This document shows, one piece after another, positions 44,849 to 55,141 of a stretch of 64,000 nt of DNA (its first letter is position 1; every line of letters starts with the position of its first letter). Source of the stretch: Sneathiella sp. P13V-1 (lineage in GTDB: Bacteria > Pseudomonadota > Alphaproteobacteria > Sneathiellales > Sneathiellaceae); contig NZ_WYEU01000001.1 of assembly GCF_015143595.1 (NCBI RefSeq), positions 806,001 through 870,000 of the forward strand, given 5' to 3'. Below the pieces are notes generated by a model. The model searched no databases and had not been told where the DNA came from. It saw nothing but the letters and a program-made list of their open reading frames with translations. A program made the translations under genes and the position numbers.

Positions 44849-45712
44849 TTACGGCAGGTCACGATGTACCAAATGGGTAAGATACCCGTTTCTTTCCATA
44901 TGGTCATGAATATTTTCTGCCACGCATACAGATCGATGCCGCCCCCCCGTGCATCCGATGGCTATGGTCAGGTAGGATTTACCTTCCGCCCGATATCTTG
45001 GCAACAAGGTGTCGAGCATATTTTTCAACTGATCCAGAAAGGGGGCAAAGCTCTCGTCTTCGGCAATATAGTCTGCTACTTCTTTCTGCTGGCCTGTCTT
45101 TTCCCGTAAATCCGGGTCGTAATAGGGGTTTCGCAAGAAACGCATATCGAAAACCAGGTCCGCTTCCCGTGGCAGACCTTTTTTGAAGGAAAAAGACGTC
45201 ACTGTGATACTAAGGGCTGGCTGATCTTCCAGACTGAACCGATTAATCAGTTGCTGCCGCAACTCAGGCAAAGACAACAAAGTTGTATCAATCTGTTCGT
45301 CGGATTCTTTGGAAATCATCTCCAGAAGCCGTTTTTCTTCCAAAATCCCATCCATTACAGGACGATCAGAAGCCATGGGATGGCGTCTTCGGGTTTCTGT
45401 AAAGCGCCGCTGCAACGTTGCCGCATCACAGCCCAGATATAAAAGCGTCACCTCGCTGGAGGGGTCTTCGCGCAGCTCATCCCGTAAATTCAGGACTTTC
45501 TGTTCCGAAAACCCGCGGGTACGTGTATCCACCCCAACAGCAATATTGCGCCAGCCCTCCGGGGATATCTCCCGCACCATCGGCGTGAGCAGGGAAATGG
45601 GAATATTGTCCGCCACTTCCCAGCCCAGATCCTCAAACTGTTTCAGCGCTGTGGATTTTCCCGCCCCTGACAGGCCGGTGACAAGAACAATTCGGGTCAG
45701 CCCTGCGCTCAT
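44849..45712 (-). CDS. rapZ: RNase adapter protein RapZ
   Basis: A 287-residue P-loop protein with Walker A VTGLSGAGKST, DTRTRGFSE, LRNPYYDPDLREKTG and the C-terminal GCTGGRHRSVCVAE. In E. coli it controls glucosamine-6-phosphate synthase through RNase E and small RNAs; in alphaproteobacteria its targets are less clear. Its ATG overlaps the hprK stop in ATGA. Confidence 0.93.
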   Translation of the reverse strand: MSAGLTRIVLVTGLSGAGKSTALKQFEDLGWEVADNIPISLLTPMVREISPEGWRNIAVGVDTRTRGFSEQKVLNLRDELREDPSSEVTLLYLGCDAATLQRRFTETRRRHPMASDRPVMDGILEEKRLLEMISKESDEQIDTTLLSLPELRQQLINRFSLEDQPALSITVTSFSFKKGLPREADLVFDMRFLRNPYYDPDLREKTGQQKEVADYIAEDESFAPFLDQLKNMLDTLLPRYRAEGKSYLTIAIGCTGGRHRSVCVAENIHDHMERNGYLTHLVHRDLP

Positions 45713-46164
45713 GACAAAATTCCTTTTTGATCCGGGCCAGACAGTAACGCATCCAAGTGTTGAAGCGCGAACCTGACCCGCGCCTTAGCCGAAGCAGACG
45801 ACGCATCAAGATAGATCCGCGGCAATTGAACACCCTCCATCTCAACAAGCTGGGGTCCGTCCGGCAGTCTTTCCATTTCCGAAGCAGGCATCAAATCACA
45901 GCGAAGTGACAAGGATATTTCAGGCAAATATGGAGTTTTCACGACCCCCATGCCCCGCACCTCCATTAATCCGGCGATAGTGCCTGGGGGCCGGGCAATC
46001 AGATGTCCCCCTTCATTAGCAACAATCACATAATCATCGGACACTAATTGGGCCCCTTGATCCAGAAATCTGAGCGCGAGATCAGATTTGCCGCTGCCCG
46101 AAGGGCCCACGAACATGATACCCTGGCTTTCCAGCGCTACTACGGTTGCATGAATTTTTCCCAT
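45709..46164 (-). CDS. hprK: Short-form HPr kinase/phosphorylase
   Basis: About 151 residues, only the catalytic C-terminal domain of the roughly 310-residue Bacillus HprK. Walker A GPSGSGKSDLAL is near residue 22, and the signature LMEVRGMGVVK is present. It phosphorylates Ser of HPr. ATG 46164 is chosen; a GTG five codons upstream (46179) with G-rich lead is possible. The short form is usual in alphaproteobacteria. Confidence 0.9.
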   Translation of the reverse strand: MGKIHATVVALESQGIMFVGPSGSGKSDLALRFLDQGAQLVSDDYVIVANEGGHLIARPPGTIAGLMEVRGMGVVKTPYLPEISLSLRCDLMPASEMERLPDGPQLVEMEGVQLPRIYLDASSASAKARVRFALQHLDALLSGPDQKGILS

Positions 46165-46216
46165 GGGCCGAGGGTGCACCCTGCCCTGACCCCTGTCAAT
46201 AACGGAAGTTCGGGAT

Positions 46217-47935
46217 TTACGCAGGAAGCCTGACCGTAAAGCGTGCGCCGATAATAGATCCATCAGAACTCATGCGGTTTTGCGCCCGAATTGTCCCGCT
46301 ATGCGCATCCACGATCAGCTTAGATATACTAAGGCCCAGGCCAGAATGCTGACCGAAATCTTCCCCTGCCGGGCGTTCCGTATAGAAGCGGTTGAAAATA
46401 CTATCCAGTTTATTGGCAGGGATACCAGGCCCTTGATCTTCCACGTCTATCTGTACCCAGACTTTACCGTCCCTATCCACATCTTCTGCGGCGCGCACCA
46501 GAACGGTTCCCCCTTCCGGAGAAAAGGAAATGGCATTTTCAATAAGATTTCGAAGGACCTGTCCCAAACGACCGGGCAAACCAAAGACTTTCAGGTCCTG
46601 CTGACTGGTTTCAACACTTATGCTTATATGATCAGGGCCCCTGCCATGCTTGTACATGTCCGCCACACTATCGATCAGTTCAACAATGGAGACAGGCTCC
46701 CCTTCGCTTCGGGAAAGTTCCGCATCCAGACGGCTGGCAGCGGAAATATCCGTTATAAGACGATCCAGACGCTTCACATCACTTGAAATAACCGCCAGCA
46801 ATTTTGCGCGGTTGTCTTCATCCTTGATGCGACTGAAAGTGTCTACAGCTGTCCCCAATGACGTCAGCGGGTTCTTAAGCTCGTGCGAGACATCCGCCGC
46901 AAAACTTTCCACAGCATCCATCCGGTCATAAAGCGCCTCGGTCATATTCTGAAGGGATCCGGACAACAGACCAATTTCATCCTGACGTTCTGTAAAGTCG
47001 GGAATATCTACACGGCGGCCGAGCCCCAATCGAACATTATCCGCTCCCTCCGCCAGATCATGGATCGGCCGCGCGATGGTACGCGCCAGATACAAAGACA
47101 GCAGAAGGTTGATCACCAGCGTGATGGAGAAGACGATCAGTGTTGTGACCTGTGCCGATTTCACGGCCTCATCAATGGCGTTACCATCTTCCACCAGCAA
47201 AAGACCACCCAGGATCTGTTTAAACCCTTCAACCGGTAAGGCGACGGTTAGCATGACGGTCCCATCGCGGGTCTGACGAATAGCGCTGCCATCTTTACCA
47301 CGAACAGCCGTGCCGACCTCATCCAGCATTTCGCTCCGCTGTAGGTTTCCTGTTGGGAAAAGCGGATATTCCTGCGAATTGGGAATAAGCTCTGCCAGAA
47401 AATCATAAATATCTTCATAGAAGGCCCGGACATTGCCTGGGGCTTCCGGCGGCGGCAAAGGCTCGTTCAGGATTTCACGACCTGAGGAGATCAAAAGGCG
47501 GCTATCGGCAATCAGATCTCCGTTCTGGTTATACAAAAGCGCCGTGGTATCGGTCACAATGGCAAGGCGCCGAAGAACCGCTTTTACAATTCGGCTATCC
47601 AAAGTGGTGGGCCTGACCTGACCGTCATAAGGCACGTCACGAAGGGCGGCTTCGCCCAAAGCGCCGGCTATCAGTTTACCGTTTGTGGACATGGCCTGAA
47701 GGCGCGCTTCCACAAGACCCCCACGGAACTGATCAAGGTAGAGAATACCCCCCACTAGAAAAACGAGGGAAAACAGATTGATAGCCATGATCCGGTTGGA
47801 GAGGGACGAAAAAGGCCCAAAGCGGCGCGCCTTGCGGCGAGGCGCAGCATCCCGAACGGAACCCGATCCGGCCACTTTGCCAGACAGCGGTAATTCCTGA
47901 TCCCCTCTATGTTCCGTTGATGTGCTTTCTGCCAC
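46217..47935 (-). CDS. chvG: Sensor histidine kinase ChvG
   Basis: A 572-residue membrane kinase. A cytosolic N-terminal tail (to about 45) is followed by helix 1, a periplasmic sensor of some 200 residues, helix 2 near 265, HAMP, HisKA with ADVSHELKNPLTSL and HATPase_c with DQGPGIPANKLDSIFNRFYTERP. It pairs with ChvI 32 bases upstream. ChvG/ChvI respond to acid and envelope stress in related bacteria. Transcription continues into hprK-rapZ-EIIA-HPr. Confidence 0.92.
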   Translation of the reverse strand: MAESTSTEHRGDQELPLSGKVAGSGSVRDAAPRRKARRFGPFSSLSNRIMAINLFSLVFLVGGILYLDQFRGGLVEARLQAMSTNGKLIAGALGEAALRDVPYDGQVRPTTLDSRIVKAVLRRLAIVTDTTALLYNQNGDLIADSRLLISSGREILNEPLPPPEAPGNVRAFYEDIYDFLAELIPNSQEYPLFPTGNLQRSEMLDEVGTAVRGKDGSAIRQTRDGTVMLTVALPVEGFKQILGGLLLVEDGNAIDEAVKSAQVTTLIVFSITLVINLLLSLYLARTIARPIHDLAEGADNVRLGLGRRVDIPDFTERQDEIGLLSGSLQNMTEALYDRMDAVESFAADVSHELKNPLTSLGTAVDTFSRIKDEDNRAKLLAVISSDVKRLDRLITDISAASRLDAELSRSEGEPVSIVELIDSVADMYKHGRGPDHISISVETSQQDLKVFGLPGRLGQVLRNLIENAISFSPEGGTVLVRAAEDVDRDGKVWVQIDVEDQGPGIPANKLDSIFNRFYTERPAGEDFGQHSGLGLSISKLIVDAHSGTIRAQNRMSSDGSIIGARFTVRLPA

Positions 47936-47967
47936 TTACCCCAACCCGGCTACTCAGCTATTGATAT

Positions 47968-48666
47968 CTACTTCTCCTTGAAGCGATACCCGACACCGTA
48001 AAGGGTTTCAATAGCGGAAAATTCAGGATCCACAACACGGATCTTTTTACGAAGGCGTTTAATGTGGCTATCGATGGTGCGATCATCCACATAAATATTG
48101 TCATCATAAGCCGCATCCATCAACTGATCGCGGCTTTTCACGTGACCCGGACGTAGCGCCAGACAATGCAGCAACATAAATTCGGTCACCGTCAATGTGA
48201 CTTCCTGATCCCCCCAGAAACAGGCATGGCGAACACTGTCCAGTTTTAAACGCCCGCGAACCAGAACATCTTCTTCTGCGGTTTCATCATTTGCTTCTTT
48301 TGCCTTGTGACGGCGAAGAACGGTGCGAATACGCTCTACTAGCAGGCGCTGTGAGAACGGTTTTTTGACATAATCGTCCGCACCCATTTTAAGACCCAGA
48401 AATTCGTCAATTTCGTCATCTTTTGAAGTGAGGAAAATAACCGGCATATTGGATTTGCGGCGGAGACGGTTAAGAAGCTCCATCCCGTCCATGCGGGGCA
48501 TCTTGATATCCAGAACAGCAAGATCCGGGGGCGATGTATCAAACGCTTCTAGCGCCACTTCCCCATCGGAATATTTCGTTACATCAAATCCCTCGGATTC
48601 CAGCAAAATGGAAACCGTTGTCAGGATATTCTGGTCATCATCCACCAGTGCAATTCTTGTCGTCAC
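47968..48666 (-). CDS. chvI: Response regulator ChvI
   Basis: A 232-residue OmpR-type regulator. The receiver has LVDDDQNIL and phospho-acceptor Asp in [13 protein letters not shown], with conserved LTSK and VKKPF. The winged-helix domain includes [36 protein letters not shown]. The start is GTG with AGGGGA ahead. It is divergent from pckA, an arrangement conserved in alphaproteobacteria. Confidence 0.94.
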   Translation of the reverse strand: MTTRIALVDDDQNILTTVSILLESEGFDVTKYSDGEVALEAFDTSPPDLAVLDIKMPRMDGMELLNRLRRKSNMPVIFLTSKDDEIDEFLGLKMGADDYVKKPFSQRLLVERIRTVLRRHKAKEANDETAEEDVLVRGRLKLDSVRHACFWGDQEVTLTVTEFMLLHCLALRPGHVKSRDQLMDAAYDDNIYVDDRTIDSHIKRLRKKIRVVDPEFSAIETLYGVGYRFKEK

Positions 48667-49092
48667 TAGCGTCCCCTTTCCTCTTTAGCCTCATATATAG
48701 GCAACCTTTCCCTGTAATACCACGCCCCATTTGGCACAAATAAGGCACAAGCGGGGCTTAAGCGTGACAATTATCGGCAGGAAAAAGGCGTAATTCAGTA
48801 CCCAATTGAACTTCTAATAATGAATCCGCGTCACAAATCATCAGTTTCAGAAGCGCAAAAAAAGCTGACCAATCAGACAAAGTAAACAAAATCACTGGAA
48901 AAAAATGATGAAATAATTTCGTAATTTTTCGAAAGTTTAAGAAACCGAAAGTAAAATGAAATTGCGTCAAAAAAATTTCAGTTTTTTGAAAGTTTCGCTT
49001 TTCCAACGGTTGCGAAGCAAAAGTCCGTTCCTTATTCTTGCGGCACTTTTGAAATCCTGACAATAGAAAATAGACATCATTGGAGAGGCGCA
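48667..49092. promoter_or_regulatory. Divergent chvI-pckA control region with repeated GAAAGT elements
   Basis: A 426-base gene-free stretch whose right half is AT-rich. GAAAGTTT occurs at 48931-48938 and 48988-48995, and GAAAGT at 48947-48952, all about 100-160 bases before pckA. These may be binding sites for ChvI or another regulator. The pckA GTG is preceded by GGAGAGG. I see no small gene here. Confidence 0.4.
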
Positions 49093-50697
49093 GTGGAACA
49101 TAAAGGACCTCGGAAGAGTTCTTACGGGCTGGACAATCAGGGGCTTGGAAATGTTGGCGTGGCAAACTGGAATTTGTCTGCAGCATCCCTTTATACTGAA
49201 GCACTAAATCGCGGAGAGGCAAGCCTTTCCGAAGGTGGCGCACTGGTCGCCATTACAGGTCAGCACACTGGCCGTTCTGCCAACGACAAGTTTATCGTCA
49301 AAGAAGGCAGCAGCGAAGACAACATTTGGTGGGGTAAGGTCAACAAACCTTTCGAAGAAACCAAATTTGCAGGTCTTCACAAGAAGATGATCGATTACCT
49401 TTCCGGCAAGGAAGTATTTGTTCAGGATTGTTATGCCGGTGCCGATGCCGATAACCGCCTTCCGGTTCGTATCGTTACAGAATGTGCCTGGCACAACCTC
49501 TTCGCCCGCAACATGTTCATTCAGCCAAAAGCCGAAGAACTGGATGATTTCAAACCAGAGTTTACTGTTCTCCAGGTGCCTTCCTTCGAAGCCGACCCGG
49601 AAGTTGACGGCACACGTTCCGAAGTGTTCGTTCTTGCCAACTTCGCAGAACGCCTTGTGATCATTGGCGGCACATCCTATGCCGGTGAGATCAAGAAATC
49701 TGTCTTCTCCATCTTGAATTATCTGCTGCCAGAAAAAGACATTCTGCCAATGCACTGCTCCGTCAATGTGAGCAACGAAGGTGATAGCGCCGTGTTCTTT
49801 GGTCTGTCAGGCACCGGTAAAACAACCTTGTCCGCCGACGCCAGCCGTATGCTGATCGGTGATGACGAGCATGGCTGGTCCGATGAGGGTGTGTTTAACT
49901 TCGAAGGTGGTTGCTATGCGAAAGTGATCCGCCTTTCCGAAGAAGCAGAACCTGAAATTTACGACACAACACGTCGTTTCGGTACCATCCTTGAAAATGT
50001 TGTCATGGATGAAAATGGCAAACTGGATCTGGATGATAACCGTTATACGGAAAACACGCGTGCGTCTTACCCGATCGAGTTTATTCCAAACGCGTCTGAC
50101 ACAGGTATTGCAGGTAACCCTAAAAACGTGATCATGCTGACAGCTGACGCTTTCGGTGTTTTGCCTCCAATTGCGAAACTGAGCCCAGAGCAGGCCATGT
50201 ATCACTTCCTGTCCGGTTACACAGCGAAGCTTGCTGGTACAGAAAAAGGCCTCGGCAATGAGCCACAGGCAACTTTCTCAACCTGTTTCGGTGCGCCGTT
50301 CATGCCACGTCACCCATCCGTTTACGCAAAATTGCTGGGTGATAAAATCGCCAAGCATGGTGTGAACTGCTGGCTTGTAAATACAGGTTGGACAGGGGGT
50401 GCCTATGGTACTGGTCACCGTATGCCAATCGCCCATACACGTGGTCTGGTAAATGCCGCCCTTGATGGAACGCTGGCAAATGTTGAAATGGAAAAAGATC
50501 CGTTCTTCGGTCTCTCCATCCCAACAGCCTGCGAAGGTGTTCCAAGCGACATTCTGAACCCACGTAACACATGGGCAGATAAAGACGCTTATGACAAACA
50601 AGCCGCCCATCTTGTTAACCTGTTCATCGAAAACTTTGAACAGTTCGCAGAATATGTGGACGACGATGTCATGAGTTCAGCGCCAAAAAGCGCCTAA
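49093..50697 (+). CDS. pckA: Phosphoenolpyruvate carboxykinase (ATP)
   Basis: A 534-residue enzyme converting oxaloacetate and ATP to PEP, the first step of gluconeogenesis. [13 protein letters not shown] is the kinase-type P-loop near residue 240, [10 protein letters not shown] and [11 protein letters not shown] flank the metal site, and [10 protein letters not shown] is N-terminal. The start is GTG with GGAGAGG. It lies divergent to chvI and probably signals growth on organic acids. Confidence 0.97.
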   Translation: MEHKGPRKSSYGLDNQGLGNVGVANWNLSAASLYTEALNRGEASLSEGGALVAITGQHTGRSANDKFIVKEGSSEDNIWWGKVNKPFEETKFAGLHKKMIDYLSGKEVFVQDCYAGADADNRLPVRIVTECAWHNLFARNMFIQPKAEELDDFKPEFTVLQVPSFEADPEVDGTRSEVFVLANFAERLVIIGGTSYAGEIKKSVFSILNYLLPEKDILPMHCSVNVSNEGDSAVFFGLSGTGKTTLSADASRMLIGDDEHGWSDEGVFNFEGGCYAKVIRLSEEAEPEIYDTTRRFGTILENVVMDENGKLDLDDNRYTENTRASYPIEFIPNASDTGIAGNPKNVIMLTADAFGVLPPIAKLSPEQAMYHFLSGYTAKLAGTEKGLGNEPQATFSTCFGAPFMPRHPSVYAKLLGDKIAKHGVNCWLVNTGWTGGAYGTGHRMPIAHTRGLVNAALDGTLANVEMEKDPFFGLSIPTACEGVPSDILNPRNTWADKDAYDKQAAHLVNLFIENFEQFAEYVDDDVMSSAPKSA

Positions 50698-50724
50698 AAC
50701 CAATAAATAGTGTGTGATGACTTT

Positions 50725-50751
50725 AGCCCCGGTTTTACCGGGGCTTTTTTT
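50725..50751 (+). terminator. Rho-independent terminator of pckA
   Basis: AGCCCCGG pairs with CCGGGGCT across TTTTA, followed by six or more T. The stem is identical to the terminator at 5521-5547. Confidence 0.9.
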
Positions 50752-50796
50752 ATTGTATGAGGAGTATTCGACCCACCCCCACAAAGCGGACCCAAG

Positions 50797-51450
50797 ATGA
50801 AAAAGGCAGTAATTTTTGACATGGACGGTTTGCTTCTGGATACAGAAGTGGTGGCCCTGCGCACCTTTCAGCAGGTCTGTGATGAGCTGGGTATCCAATT
50901 TGATCGCGCCATCTATAACAAATGTCTTGGGCGCAACCTGCAATCCACAGAAAAGCTGCTGACCCGCGAACTTGAGGGCTTTGAAACTTCCACCTTTATG
51001 CCTTTATGGACGGGTCTTTATCATGAAGAAGCTGTGTTAAGGCCTGTCCCCACAAAGGAGGGGGTCGAAGACTTTCTGAACGCCCTTAAAAACTGGGACA
51101 TCCCCATGGCGGTCGCCACATCGTCAGGCCAAGATAAAGCCGCCAGCAAGTTATCCAATGCCGGAATTGATCATTTTTTTCATGAGGTTATCAGCGGCGA
51201 TATGGTGGAGAACAGCAAGCCTGATCCCGAAATTTACCTGAAAGCCGCCAAAGCAGTTGGGTATCACCCAACGGACTGCCTTGCTCTGGAAGATAGCGAC
51301 AATGGTGTGAAAGCCGCCCATAGCGCCGGAATGCTGGTCTTTCAGATCCCGGATCTGGTCCCACCGTCACCGGAAACAGAAGCACTTGGACATAATATCG
51401 TGACCTCCATGACCGTGGTTCATGGAAGATTTGTTCCACATACGAAATGA
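50797..51450 (+). CDS. HAD-superfamily phosphatase
   Basis: A 217-residue beta-phosphoglucomutase-like HAD protein. Motif I FDMDGLLLDTE (Asp 9 and 11), motif II VATSSG, a Lys in ENSKPDPEIYL and motif IV LEDSDNGVKAA are intact. It dephosphorylates a small phosphorylated substrate not identifiable by sequence. Confidence 0.87.
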   Translation: MKKAVIFDMDGLLLDTEVVALRTFQQVCDELGIQFDRAIYNKCLGRNLQSTEKLLTRELEGFETSTFMPLWTGLYHEEAVLRPVPTKEGVEDFLNALKNWDIPMAVATSSGQDKAASKLSNAGIDHFFHEVISGDMVENSKPDPEIYLKAAKAVGYHPTDCLALEDSDNGVKAAHSAGMLVFQIPDLVPPSPETEALGHNIVTSMTVVHGRFVPHTK

Positions 51451-51543
51451 AATTCGACAGAAATAGGAAAATTGACAAAGATCCATCCTGCAACCTAATG
51501 TAGCAGCTTCTTTTCTGTCTCCACCCCTATTGGAATTGCGCTT

Positions 51544-52479
51544 ATGTGGTCCGTGTCCCTGTCCATTCTGCCGATCTTTTTGCTGTTGATCCTTGGCTAT
51601 GTCTTGCGCCGCAATGCGTTTCCGGGGGAAGGTTTCTGGCCAATGGCGGACAAGGTCACCTATTGGATTTTGTTCCCCTGTCTTCTGTTTTTCAGAACCA
51701 CAACAGCTCCGCTGGGCGGTGATCTGGTCGGGCCATACGCGCTGGCGCTTGTGGGGGCGCTCACCCTTTGCGCCATCTTCGCGGTGGTCAGCACCAAGCT
51801 GTTTGGTATTTCAAACCGGGTCGGCGGATCCCTTTTTCAGGGGGCAACACGACACAACACCTTTATCGCCTTTGCCACCGCTGATCTTCTTTTTGGCAAT
51901 GACGGCCTTCTGATTGCGGCGGTTGCCACGTCATTGTTGGTGCCGCCAACCAACCTTTTCTGCGTCACCGCCCTTGTCACCTATCAGGGCAATGAAAATG
52001 GGGATCTGAAACGCAGATTGTTGCAAGAGATTTTGCGAAACCCATTACTGATTGCCATCGCGGCAGGGGTCACCTTGAACTTGACCGGTATTGGCCCGCT
52101 CCCCGTGATCCATGATATGGCGGACATTCTCTCCCGTGCAGCGTTGCCTTTTGCGCTTCTGTGTGTAGGTGCCGGGCTTCATATCCGCGCCATGAAGGCG
52201 GAAACCAAATCACTTATTCTGTCCAGCCTTGGCAAATTGGTGGTCTTTCCGGCCATCATGATTTTGGTGATCAATATCTTCGATCTGGATGGTCCGGCAG
52301 CGGTTATCCTGCTGATTTACGGCGCGGTGCCAACGGCGAGCTCAGGCTACGCCCTCGCCCGTCAGCTTGGCAGTGATGAAAAGGTCATGGCCGCCATCAT
52401 CACCATTCAAACCCTGCTGTCCATGATCACCCTGCCAGTGACCGTGGCGTTAGGAATGCAGTTTTATGTAACGGGTTAA
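51544..52479 (+). CDS. AEC-family (auxin efflux carrier-type) transporter
   Basis: A 311-residue membrane protein with about ten helices in two halves, starting SILPIFLLLILGYVLRR, with VTYWILFPCLLFF and the later GAVPTASSGYALARQLG typical of AEC carriers. Bacterial members move organic acids such as malate or malonate. Its last four bases overlap the end of the convergent moeB-like gene. Confidence 0.87.
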   Translation: MWSVSLSILPIFLLLILGYVLRRNAFPGEGFWPMADKVTYWILFPCLLFFRTTTAPLGGDLVGPYALALVGALTLCAIFAVVSTKLFGISNRVGGSLFQGATRHNTFIAFATADLLFGNDGLLIAAVATSLLVPPTNLFCVTALVTYQGNENGDLKRRLLQEILRNPLLIAIAAGVTLNLTGIGPLPVIHDMADILSRAALPFALLCVGAGLHIRAMKAETKSLILSSLGKLVVFPAIMILVINIFDLDGPAAVILLIYGAVPTASSGYALARQLGSDEKVMAAIITIQTLLSMITLPVTVALGMQFYVTG

Positions 52480-53240
52480 TCAGGGTTTCCGCACAGACTG
52501 CATTTGGGATCAGGGCGGACCTTCACCTTTCGAAAATCCGTGTAGAGAGCATCATAAATCAGAAGCTGGCCGGACATGCTGTCCCCAACTTCCAACAACT
52601 CTTTCAGGATTTCAGTGGCCTGCAAGGATCCCATGGTTCCGGCAAGCGCCCCCAAAACGCCTGCTTCCCCGCAGGTACGCGCCACATCGGCGGGCGGAGG
52701 TGCCGGGAAAATGCAGCGATAACAAGGGTGATCACCACCAAGGTAAGCCTTGTAAGTGGAAAGCTGCCCTTCAAATTGCAGCATGGCCGCAGAGACCAGC
52801 GTTTTCTTCATGCGATAGCAGGTATCGTTGATCAGAAAACGGGTTCCGAAATTATCAGATCCATCCGCAATCAGATCATAATCCGCAAACAGCTTTTCCG
52901 CATTATCCTCGGTCAGACGCTCATTATGGGGGACAATTTTCACATCCGGATTAATCCGCGCGACGGACTGTTCTGCGCTCACCACTTTTGGGGTGCCAAT
53001 ATCCGCGTTCCCGTGGGCGATCTGACGTTGCAGATTACTCAGATCAACAACGTCATCATCAACCACGCCAATGGTCCCCACACCGGCCGCCGCCAGATAG
53101 AGGATTAAGGGGGAGCCAAGCCCCCCTGCCCCGATAACCAGCACCTTGGACTGCAGCAATTTCTGCTGACCCATGCCGCCCACTTCACGAAGAACAAGGT
53201 GACGGGCATAGCGGTCAAGCTGGTCATCGGTAAGCGCCAT
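52476..53240 (-). CDS. moeB: MoeB/ThiF-family adenylyltransferase
   Basis: A 254-residue E1-like enzyme. The ATP site has GAGGLGSPLILYLAAAGVG, DVVDLSNLQRQIAH and the second-subunit Arg. Zinc-binding cysteine pairs are CYRCIFP and CSLCG at the C-terminus. It adenylates the C-terminus of a sulfur-carrier protein (MoaD or ThiS). It follows cysK by 3 bases, which fits sulfur trafficking. No rhodanese domain is fused. Confidence 0.9.
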   Translation of the reverse strand: MALTDDQLDRYARHLVLREVGGMGQQKLLQSKVLVIGAGGLGSPLILYLAAAGVGTIGVVDDDVVDLSNLQRQIAHGNADIGTPKVVSAEQSVARINPDVKIVPHNERLTEDNAEKLFADYDLIADGSDNFGTRFLINDTCYRMKKTLVSAAMLQFEGQLSTYKAYLGGDHPCYRCIFPAPPPADVARTCGEAGVLGALAGTMGSLQATEILKELLEVGDSMSGQLLIYDALYTDFRKVKVRPDPKCSLCGNPD

Positions 53241-53243
53241 ATT

Positions 53244-54197
53244 TTAGATCCCGTCAAACAGGGCTGTGGACAGGTAGCGTTCTGCGAAAGACGGAATGAT
53301 CACAACGATCCGTTTTCCGGCCATATCATCCCGTTCCGCAAGTTCCAGCGCCGCCGCCAGTGCCGCACCAGAGGAAATACCAACCGGAATGCCTTCTTCA
53401 CGCGCGATTGCACGGGACGTTTCGAACGCTGTTTCATTACCGATGGTGATGACTTCATCAATCAGGGAACGATCCAGATTTTCCGGAATAAAGTTCGCGC
53501 CAATACCCTGAATTTTGTGCGGACCAGGCTTACCACCAGAAATGATCGGGCTGTCTTCAGGTTCAACCGCAATGATTTTGATGTCTTTGTTGTGAGCTTT
53601 TAGCACTGTGCCAACACCGGTCAGCGTTCCGCCGGTGCCCACACCCATAACAACCGCATCCACATTACCCTCTGTGTCTGCCAGAATTTCTTCGGCAGTT
53701 GTGACTTTGTGAACGGCTGGGTTTGCTGGGTTTTCAAACTGCTGCGGGATGATGGCATCACCATATTCTTCTACAAGTTCCTGCGCGCGCTGAACAGAAC
53801 CGTTCATGCCTTTTGGCGCTTCCGTAAGCTCCAGATTGGCGCCCAGAAGTTTGAACATTTTTCGGCGTTCAATGGACATGCTTTCCGGCATCACCAAAGT
53901 CAGGTCATATCCTTTGGCGGCACACACGAAAGCAAGGCCAATACCTGTATTACCGGAAGTAGGTTCCACAATTTTTGTATTCGGGCCGATTTTACCCGCT
54001 TCTTCCAGAGCTTCAATCATAGCGATGGAAATACGATCTTTCACAGAAGCCAGTGGGTTGAAAAATTCCAGCTTCAGCAGAATTTCCGCTTTTGCACCAC
54101 GAGATTTGGCAAAACGATCTGCGCGAACGAGCGGGGTGGCGCCGATGGTATCGATAATGCTGTCGTAGATTTTCCCGCGAGGTGGGTTCTTGTTCAT
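53244..54197 (-). CDS. cysK: Cysteine synthase A (O-acetylserine sulfhydrylase)
   Basis: A 317-residue PLP enzyme making cysteine from O-acetylserine and sulfide. LLKLEFFNPLASVKDRI carries the PLP Lys, EPTSGNTGIGLAF binds substrate, and GVGTGGTLTGVG holds the phosphate. Length is normal. It sits between an Rrf2-family regulator (18 bases upstream) and moeB in the coaBC-led operon. Confidence 0.96.
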   Translation of the reverse strand: MNKNPPRGKIYDSIIDTIGATPLVRADRFAKSRGAKAEILLKLEFFNPLASVKDRISIAMIEALEEAGKIGPNTKIVEPTSGNTGIGLAFVCAAKGYDLTLVMPESMSIERRKMFKLLGANLELTEAPKGMNGSVQRAQELVEEYGDAIIPQQFENPANPAVHKVTTAEEILADTEGNVDAVVMGVGTGGTLTGVGTVLKAHNKDIKIIAVEPEDSPIISGGKPGPHKIQGIGANFIPENLDRSLIDEVITIGNETAFETSRAIAREEGIPVGISSGAALAAALELAERDDMAGKRIVVIIPSFAERYLSTALFDGI

Positions 54198-54215
54198 ATC
54201 TCTGTTCCTGTTCGC

Positions 54216-54668
54216 TTAAATGTTAAAATCGCTGATATTCTTTGGCCCGCTTTCACCGCAAGTCTTTTCAATATTGCGGCAAAGCTGTTCCAACGTCACC
54301 TGATCCAGTTGTTTCAAAAGCGCGTTCTGAGCCTCCGCCCATAACGGAGCCACAACATTCTGACCAATTTCAGACGTAAAAATTTGTTCGCCGCTTTCAA
54401 GGTTATCGGCATCACTGATCACGCGAACAATATCGCCAGCCGTAATCCGGCGGCGCTCCCGTGCCAGACGATATCCGCCGCGCGGCCCCCGCACCCCCTT
54501 TAGGATCCCGGCATGGACAAGTTGCTGCATGACCTGTTCCAGATAACGCTGTGGAATACCCTGGCGCTGTGTAATTTCCTTGGATTGCACCGGATCCGGC
54601 CTCGCATGAAAGGCGATGTCCACCACCGCTTCCAGCGCATACAGCATTTTCTTTGGAAGATGTAACAT
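54216..54668 (-). CDS. Rrf2-family transcriptional regulator, CymR-like
   Basis: A 150-residue winged-helix protein starting MLHLPKKMLYALEAVVDIAFH. QGIPQRYLEQVMQQLVHAGILKGVRGPRGGYRLA is the DNA-binding unit. The Cys triad that binds an iron-sulfur cluster in IscR/NsrR/RirA is absent; the only Cys are two near the C-terminus. With cysK next to it, a CymR-like role in sulfur-amino-acid control is plausible. The longer frame upstream would run into dut. Confidence 0.85.
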   Translation of the reverse strand: MLHLPKKMLYALEAVVDIAFHARPDPVQSKEITQRQGIPQRYLEQVMQQLVHAGILKGVRGPRGGYRLARERRRITAGDIVRVISDADNLESGEQIFTSEIGQNVVAPLWAEAQNALLKQLDQVTLEQLCRNIEKTCGESGPKNISDFNI

Positions 54669-54678
54669 ATGCTTTTCC

Positions 54679-55137
54679 TTACTCCGCTGACACACCAGTG
54701 GATCCGAAACCGCCTTCACCGCGATCGGTTGTGGACAGTTCATCCACCTCCACCCATGTGGCAATGGTGACGGGGGCGATGACCATTTGGGCAATGCGAT
54801 CGCCCCGTTCAATGACGAAATCCTCGTCCCCTAAATTCATCAAGATGATCCCAAGTTCCCCGCGATAATCGGAATCAATGGTTCCCGGTGTATTTGGAAG
54901 GGTAATCCCTTTTTTAAGCGCCAGACCGGAACGGGGACGGATCTGCGCTTCATATCCTACGGGAAGCGCCATCTTAAGACCCGTTGGAACCAAGGCACGC
55001 CCCCCTTTTGGAATAGTCATCGGCTCACTCACCGCCGCTTGCAAATCCATACCGGCACTGCCCACTGTTTCGTAACGGGGAAGCGGAAGGCCTTCAGCAT
55101 GTGGCAAACGGGTAATCTGTACAGGAACGGCTGACAT
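54679..55137 (-). CDS. dut: Deoxyuridine 5'-triphosphate nucleotidohydrolase
   Basis: A 152-residue trimeric dUTPase with all five motifs: [36 protein letters not shown] and GEGGFGSTG. It keeps dUTP low and supplies dUMP. ATG 55137 has GGAG nine bases ahead; a Met at 55164 would lie within coaBC. Confidence 0.96.
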   Translation of the reverse strand: MSAVPVQITRLPHAEGLPLPRYETVGSAGMDLQAAVSEPMTIPKGGRALVPTGLKMALPVGYEAQIRPRSGLALKKGITLPNTPGTIDSDYRGELGIILMNLGDEDFVIERGDRIAQMVIAPVTIATWVEVDELSTTDRGEGGFGSTGVSAE

Positions 55138-55141
55138 TGGG

